Source of the DNA: Pedobacter quisquiliarum
GTDB taxonomy: Bacteria; Bacteroidota; Bacteroidia; Sphingobacteriales; Sphingobacteriaceae
Assembly (NCBI RefSeq): GCF_014642175.1
Contig: NZ_BMIL01000008.1
Coordinates: forward strand, 62,001 to 126,000
Direction: 5' to 3'
Length of the DNA: 64,000 nt
Shown here: positions 57,242-64,000 of the stretch, in pieces
Layout of the letters: the number at the start of each line of letters is the position of its first letter
How positions within the stretch are numbered: position 1 is the first letter of the stretch
The notes under the pieces: model-generated
What the model saw: the letters and a program-made list of their open reading frames with translations, nothing else
Databases searched by the model: none
What the model was told of the DNA's origin: nothing
Program-made: the position numbers and the translations under genes

Positions 57242-59500
57242 ATGAAGAAACTGCTACTCCCACTGTTATTGCTACTAAATACCGCCATTTACGCTCAGAA
57301 AAACGAATTTTCAGGAAAACTTATCGACGCGAAGTCGAAGATCGCTATCCCAGGTGCTACCATCTGGTTCGGTGATGGTCATGCCGCAGATATTAGTGAT
57401 GAGCAGGGTGTATTCAGCATCAGGCGTAGCATGGATGGTCCTGCAACACTCTACATAACAGCTATTGGTTACGAAAGGCAGGAAATTAAGATCAGCAACA
57501 TAAAGGCGGGGCAAGTATTCAGTTTGCAACCTGCTACCAACCAATTGCAGGATGTTCTCATTTCCGGCGCAGCCGGAAACCCTTACCGGGCAATTAGTGA
57601 TGCAGATATCCGTTTGCGCGGTGTGTCCAACTCACAGGAAGTTCTACGAATGGTGCCGGGCCTCTTCATTGGGCAGCATCAGGGTGGTGGTAAAGCTGAA
57701 CAGATCTTTCTGCGGGGTTTCGATAATGATCACGGTACCGATATCAAACTTGAAGTGGATGGCATGCCGATAAACATGGTTTCCCATGCACATGGACAAG
57801 GATATAGTGACAGCCACTTCATCATTCCCGAAACGATTGGAAATACGACTTTCAAAAAAGGTAGTGCAGATGCAGAGAAGGGCAATATGGTCACTTCAGG
57901 GTATGCGGCTTTCCACACGCTCAATGCTTTGGACCGGAATGTTTTCCGGGTTGAGGCCGGGCAGTTTAATACTTACAGAGCGCTCGCGATGGTCAACCTG
58001 CTAAGTAAAAAAGCAATGAACCAGAACCACTCTTGGTATGCAGCTGGTGAATACCGGTATTCGGATAGCTATTTCGAGCACCCTCAGCGCTTCAAAAGAA
58101 CAAACTTTTTCACCAAATACTATGGACGTATCTCAGACAACAGCACGCTGGCTGCTTCCGCTTCAACGTTTTACAGTGACTGGAAAGCTTCAGGGCAAAT
58201 CCCGGATTATGCAGTCAACGACGGTACAATCGGCTTCTTTGGTGCTTTAGATCCGAACGAAGGTGGTGTAACCTCCAGAACCAACTTCAACGCCGTTTTA
58301 CTGACCAGTACACCGAACAACAACCTGATCAAGAATCAACTTTATTATTCGCGTTATGCGCTGGACCTCCATACCAACTTCACCTTTTTCCTGGAAGACC
58401 CTGAAAATGGAGATGAAATTCGACAACGGGAGGGAAGGGACATTTTTGGATATCACGGAAGCTACACACAGGACGATTATATCGGAAATCTAAAACTTAG
58501 CTCACAAATTGGGCTAGATGTTCGGTTAGATGCAACCCAAAACTCAGAACTCTCGCACACCAGGAACAACACCTACTTACTTGACGCAATTAAGCTTGGC
58601 GACATTACGGAATTAAACTCCGGGGTATTCCTGAGCGAAACACTGCGCTTCAATGAAACCTTCAGCATCAATGCAGGCTTGCGTTTCGACCAATTCTATT
58701 ACCGTTACTACAATAAACTGGATGAAGACCCGACATTAAACGGTGCTGGCGCTTATAAAGAACAAAACAATATCCTCAGCCCGAAGCTTAGCTTCTTTTA
58801 TCAGCCATCTAACCGCACGCAATTCTATTTAACTGCAGGTAGGGGCTTTCACTCCAATGATACCAGGGGAGTAGTCTCGGCCGCAGGGCTGAAAACGTTG
58901 CCCGCGGCTTATACAACGGATCTGGGTACGGTGTTGAAGATTTCGGACAAACTACTGGTAAATGCTGCGGTTTGGCAAATCCACCTGGATAACGAATATG
59001 TATATAGCGGTGATGGTGGATCGGTTGAATTTAGCGGGAAGACACAACGCGTAGGCTTTGACTTCTCTGCGAGGTATCAACCAATTCCTGCAATCTACCT
59101 GGATGCAGATCTTAACTATGCGCATGGACGTGCTGTTGACGAAGCTAAAGGCGAAGACTACATTCCACTTGCACCAGTCTGGAGCAGCTCAGCAGGAATT
59201 ACTTACATGAATAAAACGGGTATTAATGGTAGTTTGCGGTACCGGTATTTAGGCGACCGTCCGGCAAATGAAGATTACAGTTTAACTGCTACCGGGTACT
59301 TCATCACTGATCTTGTACTGAATTACACAGCGAAGCGCTTTGAGGTCGGGCTAACCGTGAATAATCTTTTTAATGTGAAATGGAAGGAAACGCAGTTTGA
59401 AACGTTAACGAAGTTAAGGAACAGAGATGCGGTGAACAGCATTGCTTTTACGCCGGGAACAAAGTTCGCAGCCTTAGCGCATGTAAGCTTCTTCTTTTAG
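57242..59500 (+). CDS. TonB-dependent outer-membrane receptor
   Basis: The 752-residue outer-membrane transporter has a signal peptide (MKKLLLPLLLLLNTAIYAQ). A carboxypeptidase-regulatory-like N-terminal domain follows (about 22-105: FSGKLIDAKSKIAIPGATIWF). The plug, about 110-225, carries ISDADIRLRGVSNSQEVLRMVPGLFIGQHQGG. The 22-strand barrel ends in a Phe (HVSFFF). By family it uses TonB-ExbBD energy to import a large substrate. There is no SusD partner downstream, so it is more likely a siderophore or metal receptor than a glycan one; the substrate is unknown. Expressed from a near-consensus promoter. Confidence 0.93.
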   Translation: MKKLLLPLLLLLNTAIYAQKNEFSGKLIDAKSKIAIPGATIWFGDGHAADISDEQGVFSIRRSMDGPATLYITAIGYERQEIKISNIKAGQVFSLQPATNQLQDVLISGAAGNPYRAISDADIRLRGVSNSQEVLRMVPGLFIGQHQGGGKAEQIFLRGFDNDHGTDIKLEVDGMPINMVSHAHGQGYSDSHFIIPETIGNTTFKKGSADAEKGNMVTSGYAAFHTLNALDRNVFRVEAGQFNTYRALAMVNLLSKKAMNQNHSWYAAGEYRYSDSYFEHPQRFKRTNFFTKYYGRISDNSTLAASASTFYSDWKASGQIPDYAVNDGTIGFFGALDPNEGGVTSRTNFNAVLLTSTPNNNLIKNQLYYSRYALDLHTNFTFFLEDPENGDEIRQREGRDIFGYHGSYTQDDYIGNLKLSSQIGLDVRLDATQNSELSHTRNNTYLLDAIKLGDITELNSGVFLSETLRFNETFSINAGLRFDQFYYRYYNKLDEDPTLNGAGAYKEQNNILSPKLSFFYQPSNRTQFYLTAGRGFHSNDTRGVVSAAGLKTLPAAYTTDLGTVLKISDKLLVNAAVWQIHLDNEYVYSGDGGSVEFSGKTQRVGFDFSARYQPIPAIYLDADLNYAHGRAVDEAKGEDYIPLAPVWSSSAGITYMNKTGINGSLRYRYLGDRPANEDYSLTATGYFITDLVLNYTAKRFEVGLTVNNLFNVKWKETQFETLTKLRNRDAVNSIAFTPGTKFAALAHVSFFF

Positions 59501-59568
59501 GTGATGCTCAGGATCCCCCATGGATTGAAGGATTGCTAGATGTGGCGGAATATATTGTATGTTTTATC

Positions 59569-59595
59569 ATGCAGTGCGCGTACGCAGCGCTGCAT
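59569..59595. terminator. Hairpin at the convergent ends of the receptor and the 74-residue gene
   Basis: ATGCAG (59569-59574) pairs with CTGCAT (59590-59595), with GC-rich inner pairs and a small bulge. It directly adjoins the stop of the minus-strand gene. There is no long T run, so termination is uncertain. Confidence 0.4.
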
Positions 59596-59820
59596 TTAAT
59601 TGGTTATAGTCAGTTTATTGCTGCTTCCTTTAAGGCTGTCGATCGTTACTTTTAAGATATTCATTGTCTCTTCCGGGCTGTTTACTGTAAATGTATATTG
59701 CTTTTTAGCCCTTGGTTTAACTTCTGGTGTCTTCAAACCATCAGAAGCGGAGAAAATGAATGGAAATGCAACGATTATAACACCATAGGTAATCTGTTTT
59801 AAGTGTGGTAACGTTTTCAT
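59596..59820 (-). CDS. Hypothetical small exported protein
   Basis: The 74-residue product has an N-terminal hydrophobic segment (ITYGVIIVAFPFIFSASDG), probably a signal, and a mature part rich in lysine and threonine (KTPEVKPRAKKQYTFTVNSPEETMNIL). No family is recognised. It lies between a convergent receptor gene and an aldehyde dehydrogenase gene reading the same way, 82 bp downstream of the latter's start side. It may be an independent small gene. Confidence 0.6.
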   Translation of the reverse strand: MKTLPHLKQITYGVIIVAFPFIFSASDGLKTPEVKPRAKKQYTFTVNSPEETMNILKVTIDSLKGSSNKLTITN

Positions 59821-59902
59821 AGTATGCTGGTTTATACATTATAAACCAAATTAAATGCCAAAAACATTTAACCAACATTCACAAAACAGGAACATTATAG
59901 CA

Positions 59903-61276
59903 TCAAGCGACGTAAACGGTTTTGATGTTTACAAATTCATGCATACCCACCAGCCCGAGCTCCCTTCCATAACCGGATCCTTTGATGCCACCGAAGGGCA
60001 AACGCGGGTCTGACTTAACGAAGCTGTTCACGAAACATGATCCGGCCTCTAGTTGTGTTCTGGCGATCTGCTCTGCTTTTTCAACGTCGCGGCTGAAAAT
60101 CGCAGCGCCAAGGCCGAACTGCGTGTCGTTTGCAATATCTACAGCCTCTGCTATACTAGATGCCTCCATGATAGATGCTACAGGACCAAAGAGCTCTTCC
60201 GAATATGCCGGCATGCCTTTACGGACGCCCGTTAAAATGGTAGGCGTGTAGAAGGCGTGGTCGCCAGAATAGTCGGGAATTTCACCGCCGAGAATACATT
60301 TTGCACCAGCCTGAATATTGCTTTGCACCTGTGTATGGAGTTCGTCGCGCAGGTCTTTTCGCGCCATAGGGCCAAGTTGTGTCGCCTCGGCTAAAGGATC
60401 GCCCGTGATCCTGGCGGTCATTTTTGCCCGGAAAATTTCCGTGAATTCACCGGCGATGCCTTTTTGCAGGATAAAGCGTTTTGCGGCAATACAACTTTGA
60501 CCATTATTTATCAGTCTGCTTTGCACGCAGATTTCAGCTGCGGCTTCGAGGTCCGCATCTTCAAGAATGAGATAAGGATCGCTTCCACCAAGCTCAAGTA
60601 CGGATTTCTTCAATAAACCCGCTGCCTGTGCGGCCACTTGCCTGCCTGCTTCTGTACTCCCGGTAAGCGTAACGGCGCGCACCAGCGGATGTTCAATCAC
60701 TTTACCAGCAGCCTTGCTGTTGATGAGCAAGGTCTGAAAGACATGTTCCGGGAAACCTGCTTCCAGAAGTACTTCTTCAATGGCCAATGCACAACCGGGA
60801 ACATTCGAAGCGTGCTTTAGTAATCCACAATTGCCCGCCATCAATCCCGGAGCGACAAAGCGAAAGACTTGCCATAGCGGAAAGTTCCATGGCATTACGG
60901 CAAGCACAATACCCAAAGGCTGGTAAGAGATGTAGCTTTTCCTGGCCTCCGTATGCACCGCTTCATCCGCCATATAGGCAATGCCATTCTGAGCATAGTA
61001 TTCACATACAGCAGCACATTTCTCAACTTCAGCTACGCCATCCTTCAAGGGCTTACCCATCTCCAAAGCCATGGTCATCGCAAGTGCATCTTTACGTACG
61101 CGCAGCACGGCGGCGGTATTCATTAGCAATGCTGCTTTCTCGTCCAGCGGAACCTGGCGCCAGTGCTTCCATGCAAGGTGTGCCTGCGCGATCTTCTTGG
61201 AAACCTCATGCTCGCTGTGTGCGGTGTAACTTTTTACAACTTGGCCATTAACCGGATTGATGGATTGAATTGACAT
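59903..61276 (-). CDS. NAD(P)-dependent succinate-semialdehyde dehydrogenase family enzyme
   Basis: A 457-residue aldehyde dehydrogenase. The cofactor block VMPWNFPLWQVFR, the GSTEAGR P-loop-like turn, the catalytic general base E228 in LELGGSDP and the nucleophile C262 in NNGQSCIAAKRF are all present. The short form with ALEMGKPLKDGVAEVEK fits the SSADH/GabD-like group (oxidation of succinate semialdehyde or another small aldehyde). No GABA transaminase is adjacent, so the substrate is a family inference. Single gene with 130 bp upstream. Confidence 0.9.
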   Translation of the reverse strand: MSIQSINPVNGQVVKSYTAHSEHEVSKKIAQAHLAWKHWRQVPLDEKAALLMNTAAVLRVRKDALAMTMALEMGKPLKDGVAEVEKCAAVCEYYAQNGIAYMADEAVHTEARKSYISYQPLGIVLAVMPWNFPLWQVFRFVAPGLMAGNCGLLKHASNVPGCALAIEEVLLEAGFPEHVFQTLLINSKAAGKVIEHPLVRAVTLTGSTEAGRQVAAQAAGLLKKSVLELGGSDPYLILEDADLEAAAEICVQSRLINNGQSCIAAKRFILQKGIAGEFTEIFRAKMTARITGDPLAEATQLGPMARKDLRDELHTQVQSNIQAGAKCILGGEIPDYSGDHAFYTPTILTGVRKGMPAYSEELFGPVASIMEASSIAEAVDIANDTQFGLGAAIFSRDVEKAEQIARTQLEAGSCFVNSFVKSDPRLPFGGIKGSGYGRELGLVGMHEFVNIKTVYVA

Positions 61277-61407
61277 AGGAATTGTTTTAAAACAAAAAAC
61301 GGAGATATTTCGTCCGAAATACCCCCGTCTAAATTAACGCTCTCAGTAATATAGACGACTAAGAAGCCGCTTTATTGTATCTGCCTTGAAAAAAAATCTT
61401 CTAGTGC

Positions 61408-62115
61408 CTATTTTAAAACATTCAAGACATTTCCATTTAGGATAACAGTGGCTTGGTCAGTTAAGCGGTACGTCGCTTTGGTGATGTCTGGGTTGTTGAG
61501 CACAAGTCCACTTTCTCCTGGAATAGTGAAGTTTGCAGCTTTGATTTTTGTGCCTTTCTCGATCCTCAGACTGCTGCCACCTTCCTGGTTGCCAATCTTA
61601 GCGGTGAGGGTGTCTAAAGCCATATCGATCAAATTGGCCCTGCCTGATGTACCTAAGTCGAGCGCCAGGGCATTTTGCTTAAAGCCTTTGATCTGCATTA
61701 CTGCCTGCGGATAACTTTTCTGGAATTTAATCGACTGGTAAGGACTGGTTTTTACCTGATCAAGCCTGTTTAATACAAGTATGAACGTTTCGTTGCGAAA
61801 GGGCGCCCCTTTCTTTGCATCTTCCACAACTTCCAGTTTCAACTTTTTCCCATTCTTAGACCATTTAATGTGCTCTTTAAAGCTCTTACCGATATATAAA
61901 CCTTCTTTTTTGCCTTGCTCAATGGTAACTTCCATCTTTTCAGAGTCTGCTATTTCGATGTCACTTACACTGTTGACTGGTATAAACTCCATTCCATAGA
62001 AGCGACCACGCCATTCGCCTTTATCATAGAAAGCTTTCTGCGTAAGATTAAAGGCGGTGATGGCAATGAAGCTTGCGGCTACCGCAGCTATAATTAGTAT
62101 GGTGCTGGTTTTCAT
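61408..62115 (-). CDS. Membrane-anchored GIN/DUF2807-like protein in the ABC operon
   Basis: The 235-residue protein has one N-terminal membrane segment (TSTILIIAAVAASFIAITAF). A soluble periplasmic part of beta strands follows (NSVSDIEIADSEKMEVTIEQGKKEG, then LALDLGTSGRANLIDMALDTLTAKIG and ATVILNGNVLNVLK) resembling the GIN beta-helix, although the repeat is less regular than at 39725-40453. No enzyme motif. Last gene of the operon with GntR (8 bp upstream), permease and ATPase. Its role in that system is unknown. Confidence 0.7.
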   Translation of the reverse strand: MKTSTILIIAAVAASFIAITAFNLTQKAFYDKGEWRGRFYGMEFIPVNSVSDIEIADSEKMEVTIEQGKKEGLYIGKSFKEHIKWSKNGKKLKLEVVEDAKKGAPFRNETFILVLNRLDQVKTSPYQSIKFQKSYPQAVMQIKGFKQNALALDLGTSGRANLIDMALDTLTAKIGNQEGGSSLRIEKGTKIKAANFTIPGESGLVLNNPDITKATYRLTDQATVILNGNVLNVLK

Positions 62116-62123
62116 GACTTGTT

Positions 62124-62495
62124 CTATTGATAATTTTCTGAAATATATAATTGGTAACGTTTCTCAAGTTCATCCATATTGATGTCCAGCAAATACATGT
62201 TGCGGAATAACTCTGGCAGCTCTTGTCCCAGGAAACGTTCCCTGCTGTAGGCTTTAATCTTTTTGGCGGCATCCGCAGTGGTATAGAACCCGATGCCGCG
62301 TTTGTTGTAAATAACCTCTTTGTTTTGCAGGTACTCGTAGGCCCTTACTACTGTGTTGGGGTTCACTTCAAGCTGAACCGCCAGCTCCCGGACAGATGGT
62401 ATTTTATCATCCTGAGCCCACTTCCCGAGCAGTATATGCTCGCTGATGTACGCTGCTATCTGCAGGTAAATCGCTTCGTTCTCTCTGAATTCCAT
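62124..62495 (-). CDS. GntR family transcriptional regulator (YtrA type)
   Basis: The 123-residue regulator has an N-terminal winged helix-turn-helix (about 10-75): AAYISEHILLGKWAQDDKIPSVRELAVQLEVNPNTVVRAYEYLQ, then VIYNKRGIGFYT. A short C-terminal helical part without a ligand-binding domain is the YtrA form. Such regulators control their own ABC transporter operons. The gene starts one base after the permease stop, so it probably represses the operon it sits in. The operon promoter is beyond the right edge. Confidence 0.9.
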   Translation of the reverse strand: MEFRENEAIYLQIAAYISEHILLGKWAQDDKIPSVRELAVQLEVNPNTVVRAYEYLQNKEVIYNKRGIGFYTTADAAKKIKAYSRERFLGQELPELFRNMYLLDINMDELEKRYQLYISENYQ

Positions 62496-62496
62496 C

Positions 62497-63279
62497 TTAA
62501 ACCTCCTTTTCTTTCAATTTAAAATAAGCACCCACCCATAAGATCAGGGACATCACAGCAATCAAGATCCATGGTATATAGACCGTAGCAGGCGAAGGAT
62601 GAAGCTCAATGGTGTTGCCGCTTTCAAGTATTCTCATGGAATCAAAAGGGGCAGAGAATTCCGCATGCCCACCAAAGATGATTTGCAATAGTGGTGCGTT
62701 TAGCAATATCAAGCCCAGCACGCTCGCAAAGAAGACGAAGCCGGTTTTAATGAAGTGCAGCTTTTCGAAGAATATCGCACCAATGAAAAATATGGAATGT
62801 ATAAAAGTGAAGATCATAAGCCCTGGAAAGAACTTCGAGTCTTCCACGGTAACGATGTTTACCACTTCATTTTTCTGCACCGCTGTAAGGTTTGCAATGC
62901 TGAGGACGGTGAAGTCGATAAAGTAGAAACATAAGGTGTAGAGCACCTGAAAAATGACGTATGAATAAATCCAGCTAACGAGGTAACGTTCTAAATTAGA
63001 TACTGGCAGGGTAAGCAGTGGTATCGCCTTCTTTTTGCTGCCATAATCGCTGAAAATAACACTGGTGAACATAGCACCCGATAGTACTTTAAATACCAGG
63101 TAAAACGTCGCCTGTACGTGTGGCCCAAGGTAACCATCATTGGCAAAAGTCGCAAAGGTTAACAAGCTAGATAATATTGCCATCAATACGGCAAGTGATA
63201 AAAGGTAAGTGCGGGCATTTTCCTTGGTATGTTTAGAAAGCAAAAGGCCGAATCGCTGAAGATCAAATGTGTTGTTCAT
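62497..63279 (-). CDS. ABC transporter permease subunit
   Basis: The 260-residue membrane protein has six hydrophobic segments, in order near residues 24-45, 57-80, 100-120, 145-165, 178-198 and 232-255 (for example AIPLLTLPVSNLERYLVSWIY between the second and third). The layout fits ABC-2-type permeases of GntR/YtrA operons. It starts five bases after the ATPase stop. Exported or imported substrate unknown; in related operons the system is induced by cell-wall-active agents (family knowledge, not shown here). Confidence 0.85.
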   Translation of the reverse strand: MNNTFDLQRFGLLLSKHTKENARTYLLSLAVLMAILSSLLTFATFANDGYLGPHVQATFYLVFKVLSGAMFTSVIFSDYGSKKKAIPLLTLPVSNLERYLVSWIYSYVIFQVLYTLCFYFIDFTVLSIANLTAVQKNEVVNIVTVEDSKFFPGLMIFTFIHSIFFIGAIFFEKLHFIKTGFVFFASVLGLILLNAPLLQIIFGGHAEFSAPFDSMRILESGNTIELHPSPATVYIPWILIAVMSLILWVGAYFKLKEKEV

Positions 63280-63284
63280 AACTG

Positions 63285-64000
63285 TTAGTTTAAATATGAT
63301 GTTACTGCCTGGCTCTTATTCGTGATTGCATTGAAAAGCAACTCCATGTCAACCTTACTATAATTCTCCGCACGGTTAATGCTGATGGTGTTGATGCCGA
63401 AATCACCGTCTTCCTGATACAAAATGTCAGCTTTCTTAGCCTGAACTGCTGTGCTGAACTGAATCTTCTCTGAAATCTCCTCAAGGCTCTTGTTCAAGAC
63501 AATTTCCTGATTATGAACAACCACCAAACTGTCTATTAAGCTATCAAGGTCACGTACCTGGTGGGTAGAAATGATGATACAGCGATTGTCTGTAAGTGCA
63601 GCAGCAATGATTTTCCGGAACTGCACTTTTGAAGGAATGTCAAGCCCATTGGTCGGTTCATCCATAATCAGCGTCCCGGTATTGGTCGCCAGTCCAAAAG
63701 CAATCATAACTTTCTTCTGCTGTCCGAAAGAAAGCTTGTTCAGCATCTTGTCGGCAGGCACTTCAAATTCTTCCAACATGTTATAGAAGCCTGCATGATC
63801 AAAGCTTGGATAAAACTGACCGCTGCTGCCAACAAAGCCCCTTGCGTTGAGCGCCGGTAAGTACACCTCTTCCGGGATAAAGAACAGTTCCTGCAAAAAT
63901 GATGGCAGGCGCGCCGCAGCATCATGGCCATTCACCTGGCATGCCCCATCCAGCGGAAACACTAGTCCCGCAATGTTTTTTAGCAAGGTAGATTTCCCCG
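63285..64000 (-). CDS. ABC transporter ATP-binding subunit, partial (N terminus beyond the window)
   Basis: The frame is open to the right edge, where the codons read GKSTLLKNIAG, the end of the Walker A motif, so the start lies outside. Seen further on: LSFGQQKKVMIAFGL (signature, with SFGQQ instead of SGGQ), TLIMDEPTNGLDIPS (Walker B) and ISTHQVRDLDSL (switch histidine). About 238 residues are present. With the permease it forms the transporter; the GntR and GIN-like genes follow in the same operon. Confidence 0.9.
   Translation of the reverse strand, partial: GKSTLLKNIAGLVFPLDGACQVNGHDAAARLPSFLQELFFIPEEVYLPALNARGFVGSSGQFYPSFDHAGFYNMLEEFEVPADKMLNKLSFGQQKKVMIAFGLATNTGTLIMDEPTNGLDIPSKVQFRKIIAAALTDNRCIIISTHQVRDLDSLIDSLVVVHNQEIVLNKSLEEISEKIQFSTAVQAKKADILYQEDGDFGINTISINRAENYSKVDMELLFNAITNKSQAVTSYLN

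Overview
The window reads as a chromosomal segment of a Bacteroidota bacterium, most likely a sphingobacterium of the Pedobacter or Mucilaginibacter kind. The grounds are several Bacteroidota-type sigma elements (TAnnTTTG, in places with TTG about 19-20 bases upstream), a scarcity of Shine-Dalgarno sites, and lineage-typical families: a type IX secretion plug protein (DUF5103), TamL, GIN-domain (DUF2807) proteins, a SusC-like TonB receptor with a carboxypeptidase-regulatory domain, DUF5117-type metalloproteases and stand-alone MnmD. Genus is inference only.

Layout. 0-5.6 kb: a 5'-truncated glycosyltransferase fragment, a DEAD-box protein with degenerate helicase motifs, MazG, an aldo/keto reductase, MnmD and a MmcQ/YjbR protein. 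5.8-16.3 kb: an 84-nt hairpin between convergent genes, an M13 peptidase, ValS, an 11-bp tandem repeat with an inverted copy, a lone PD-(D/E)XK nuclease divergent from holA, a large zinc protease and a GIN protein. 16.3-20.2 kb: an accessory island that looks AT-rich, with two immunity-like orphan proteins, a serine recombinase whose DNA-binding tail is destroyed by a frame-shifting deletion, a HigBA toxin-antitoxin pair with a perfect 16-bp operator, and an unknown gene preceded by a possible leader ORF.

20.3-23.4 kb: a TonB-domain protein, then a tightly coupled TM2 / DUF2752 / DUF4870 / M48 operon whose joint role I do not know; this is my best candidate for an undescribed system. 23.5-31.3 kb: EVE protein, secreted unknown, thioesterase, cytoplasmic alpha-amylase overlapping the T9SS plug gene, an ABC-F ATPase, PyrD, a 59-residue basic protein and tRNA-Cys. 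31.3-41.7 kb: an RNA 2'-O-methyltransferase and TamL sharing overlapping 5' ends, tRNA-Arg(CCG), MgtE, YchF, small membrane proteins, an SRPBCC protein, a second GIN protein and a second aldo/keto reductase.

41.7-53.6 kb: a GT39 transferase coupled to an outer-membrane barrel, M28 peptidase, J-domain/KTSC fusion, YihY, DoxX, a LEA2-like lipoprotein, and a PIG-L deacetylase / 48-residue membrane peptide / sodium symporter operon. 53.7-64 kb: TerC, two convergent overlapping L,D-transpeptidase genes, a TonB-dependent receptor, an aldehyde dehydrogenase, and a GntR-controlled ABC transporter operon that runs off the right edge.

Most of the window is housekeeping or envelope biology. Three small genes (30970-31149, 41488-41667, 51784-51930) are proposed from reading frames shorter than 60 residues.
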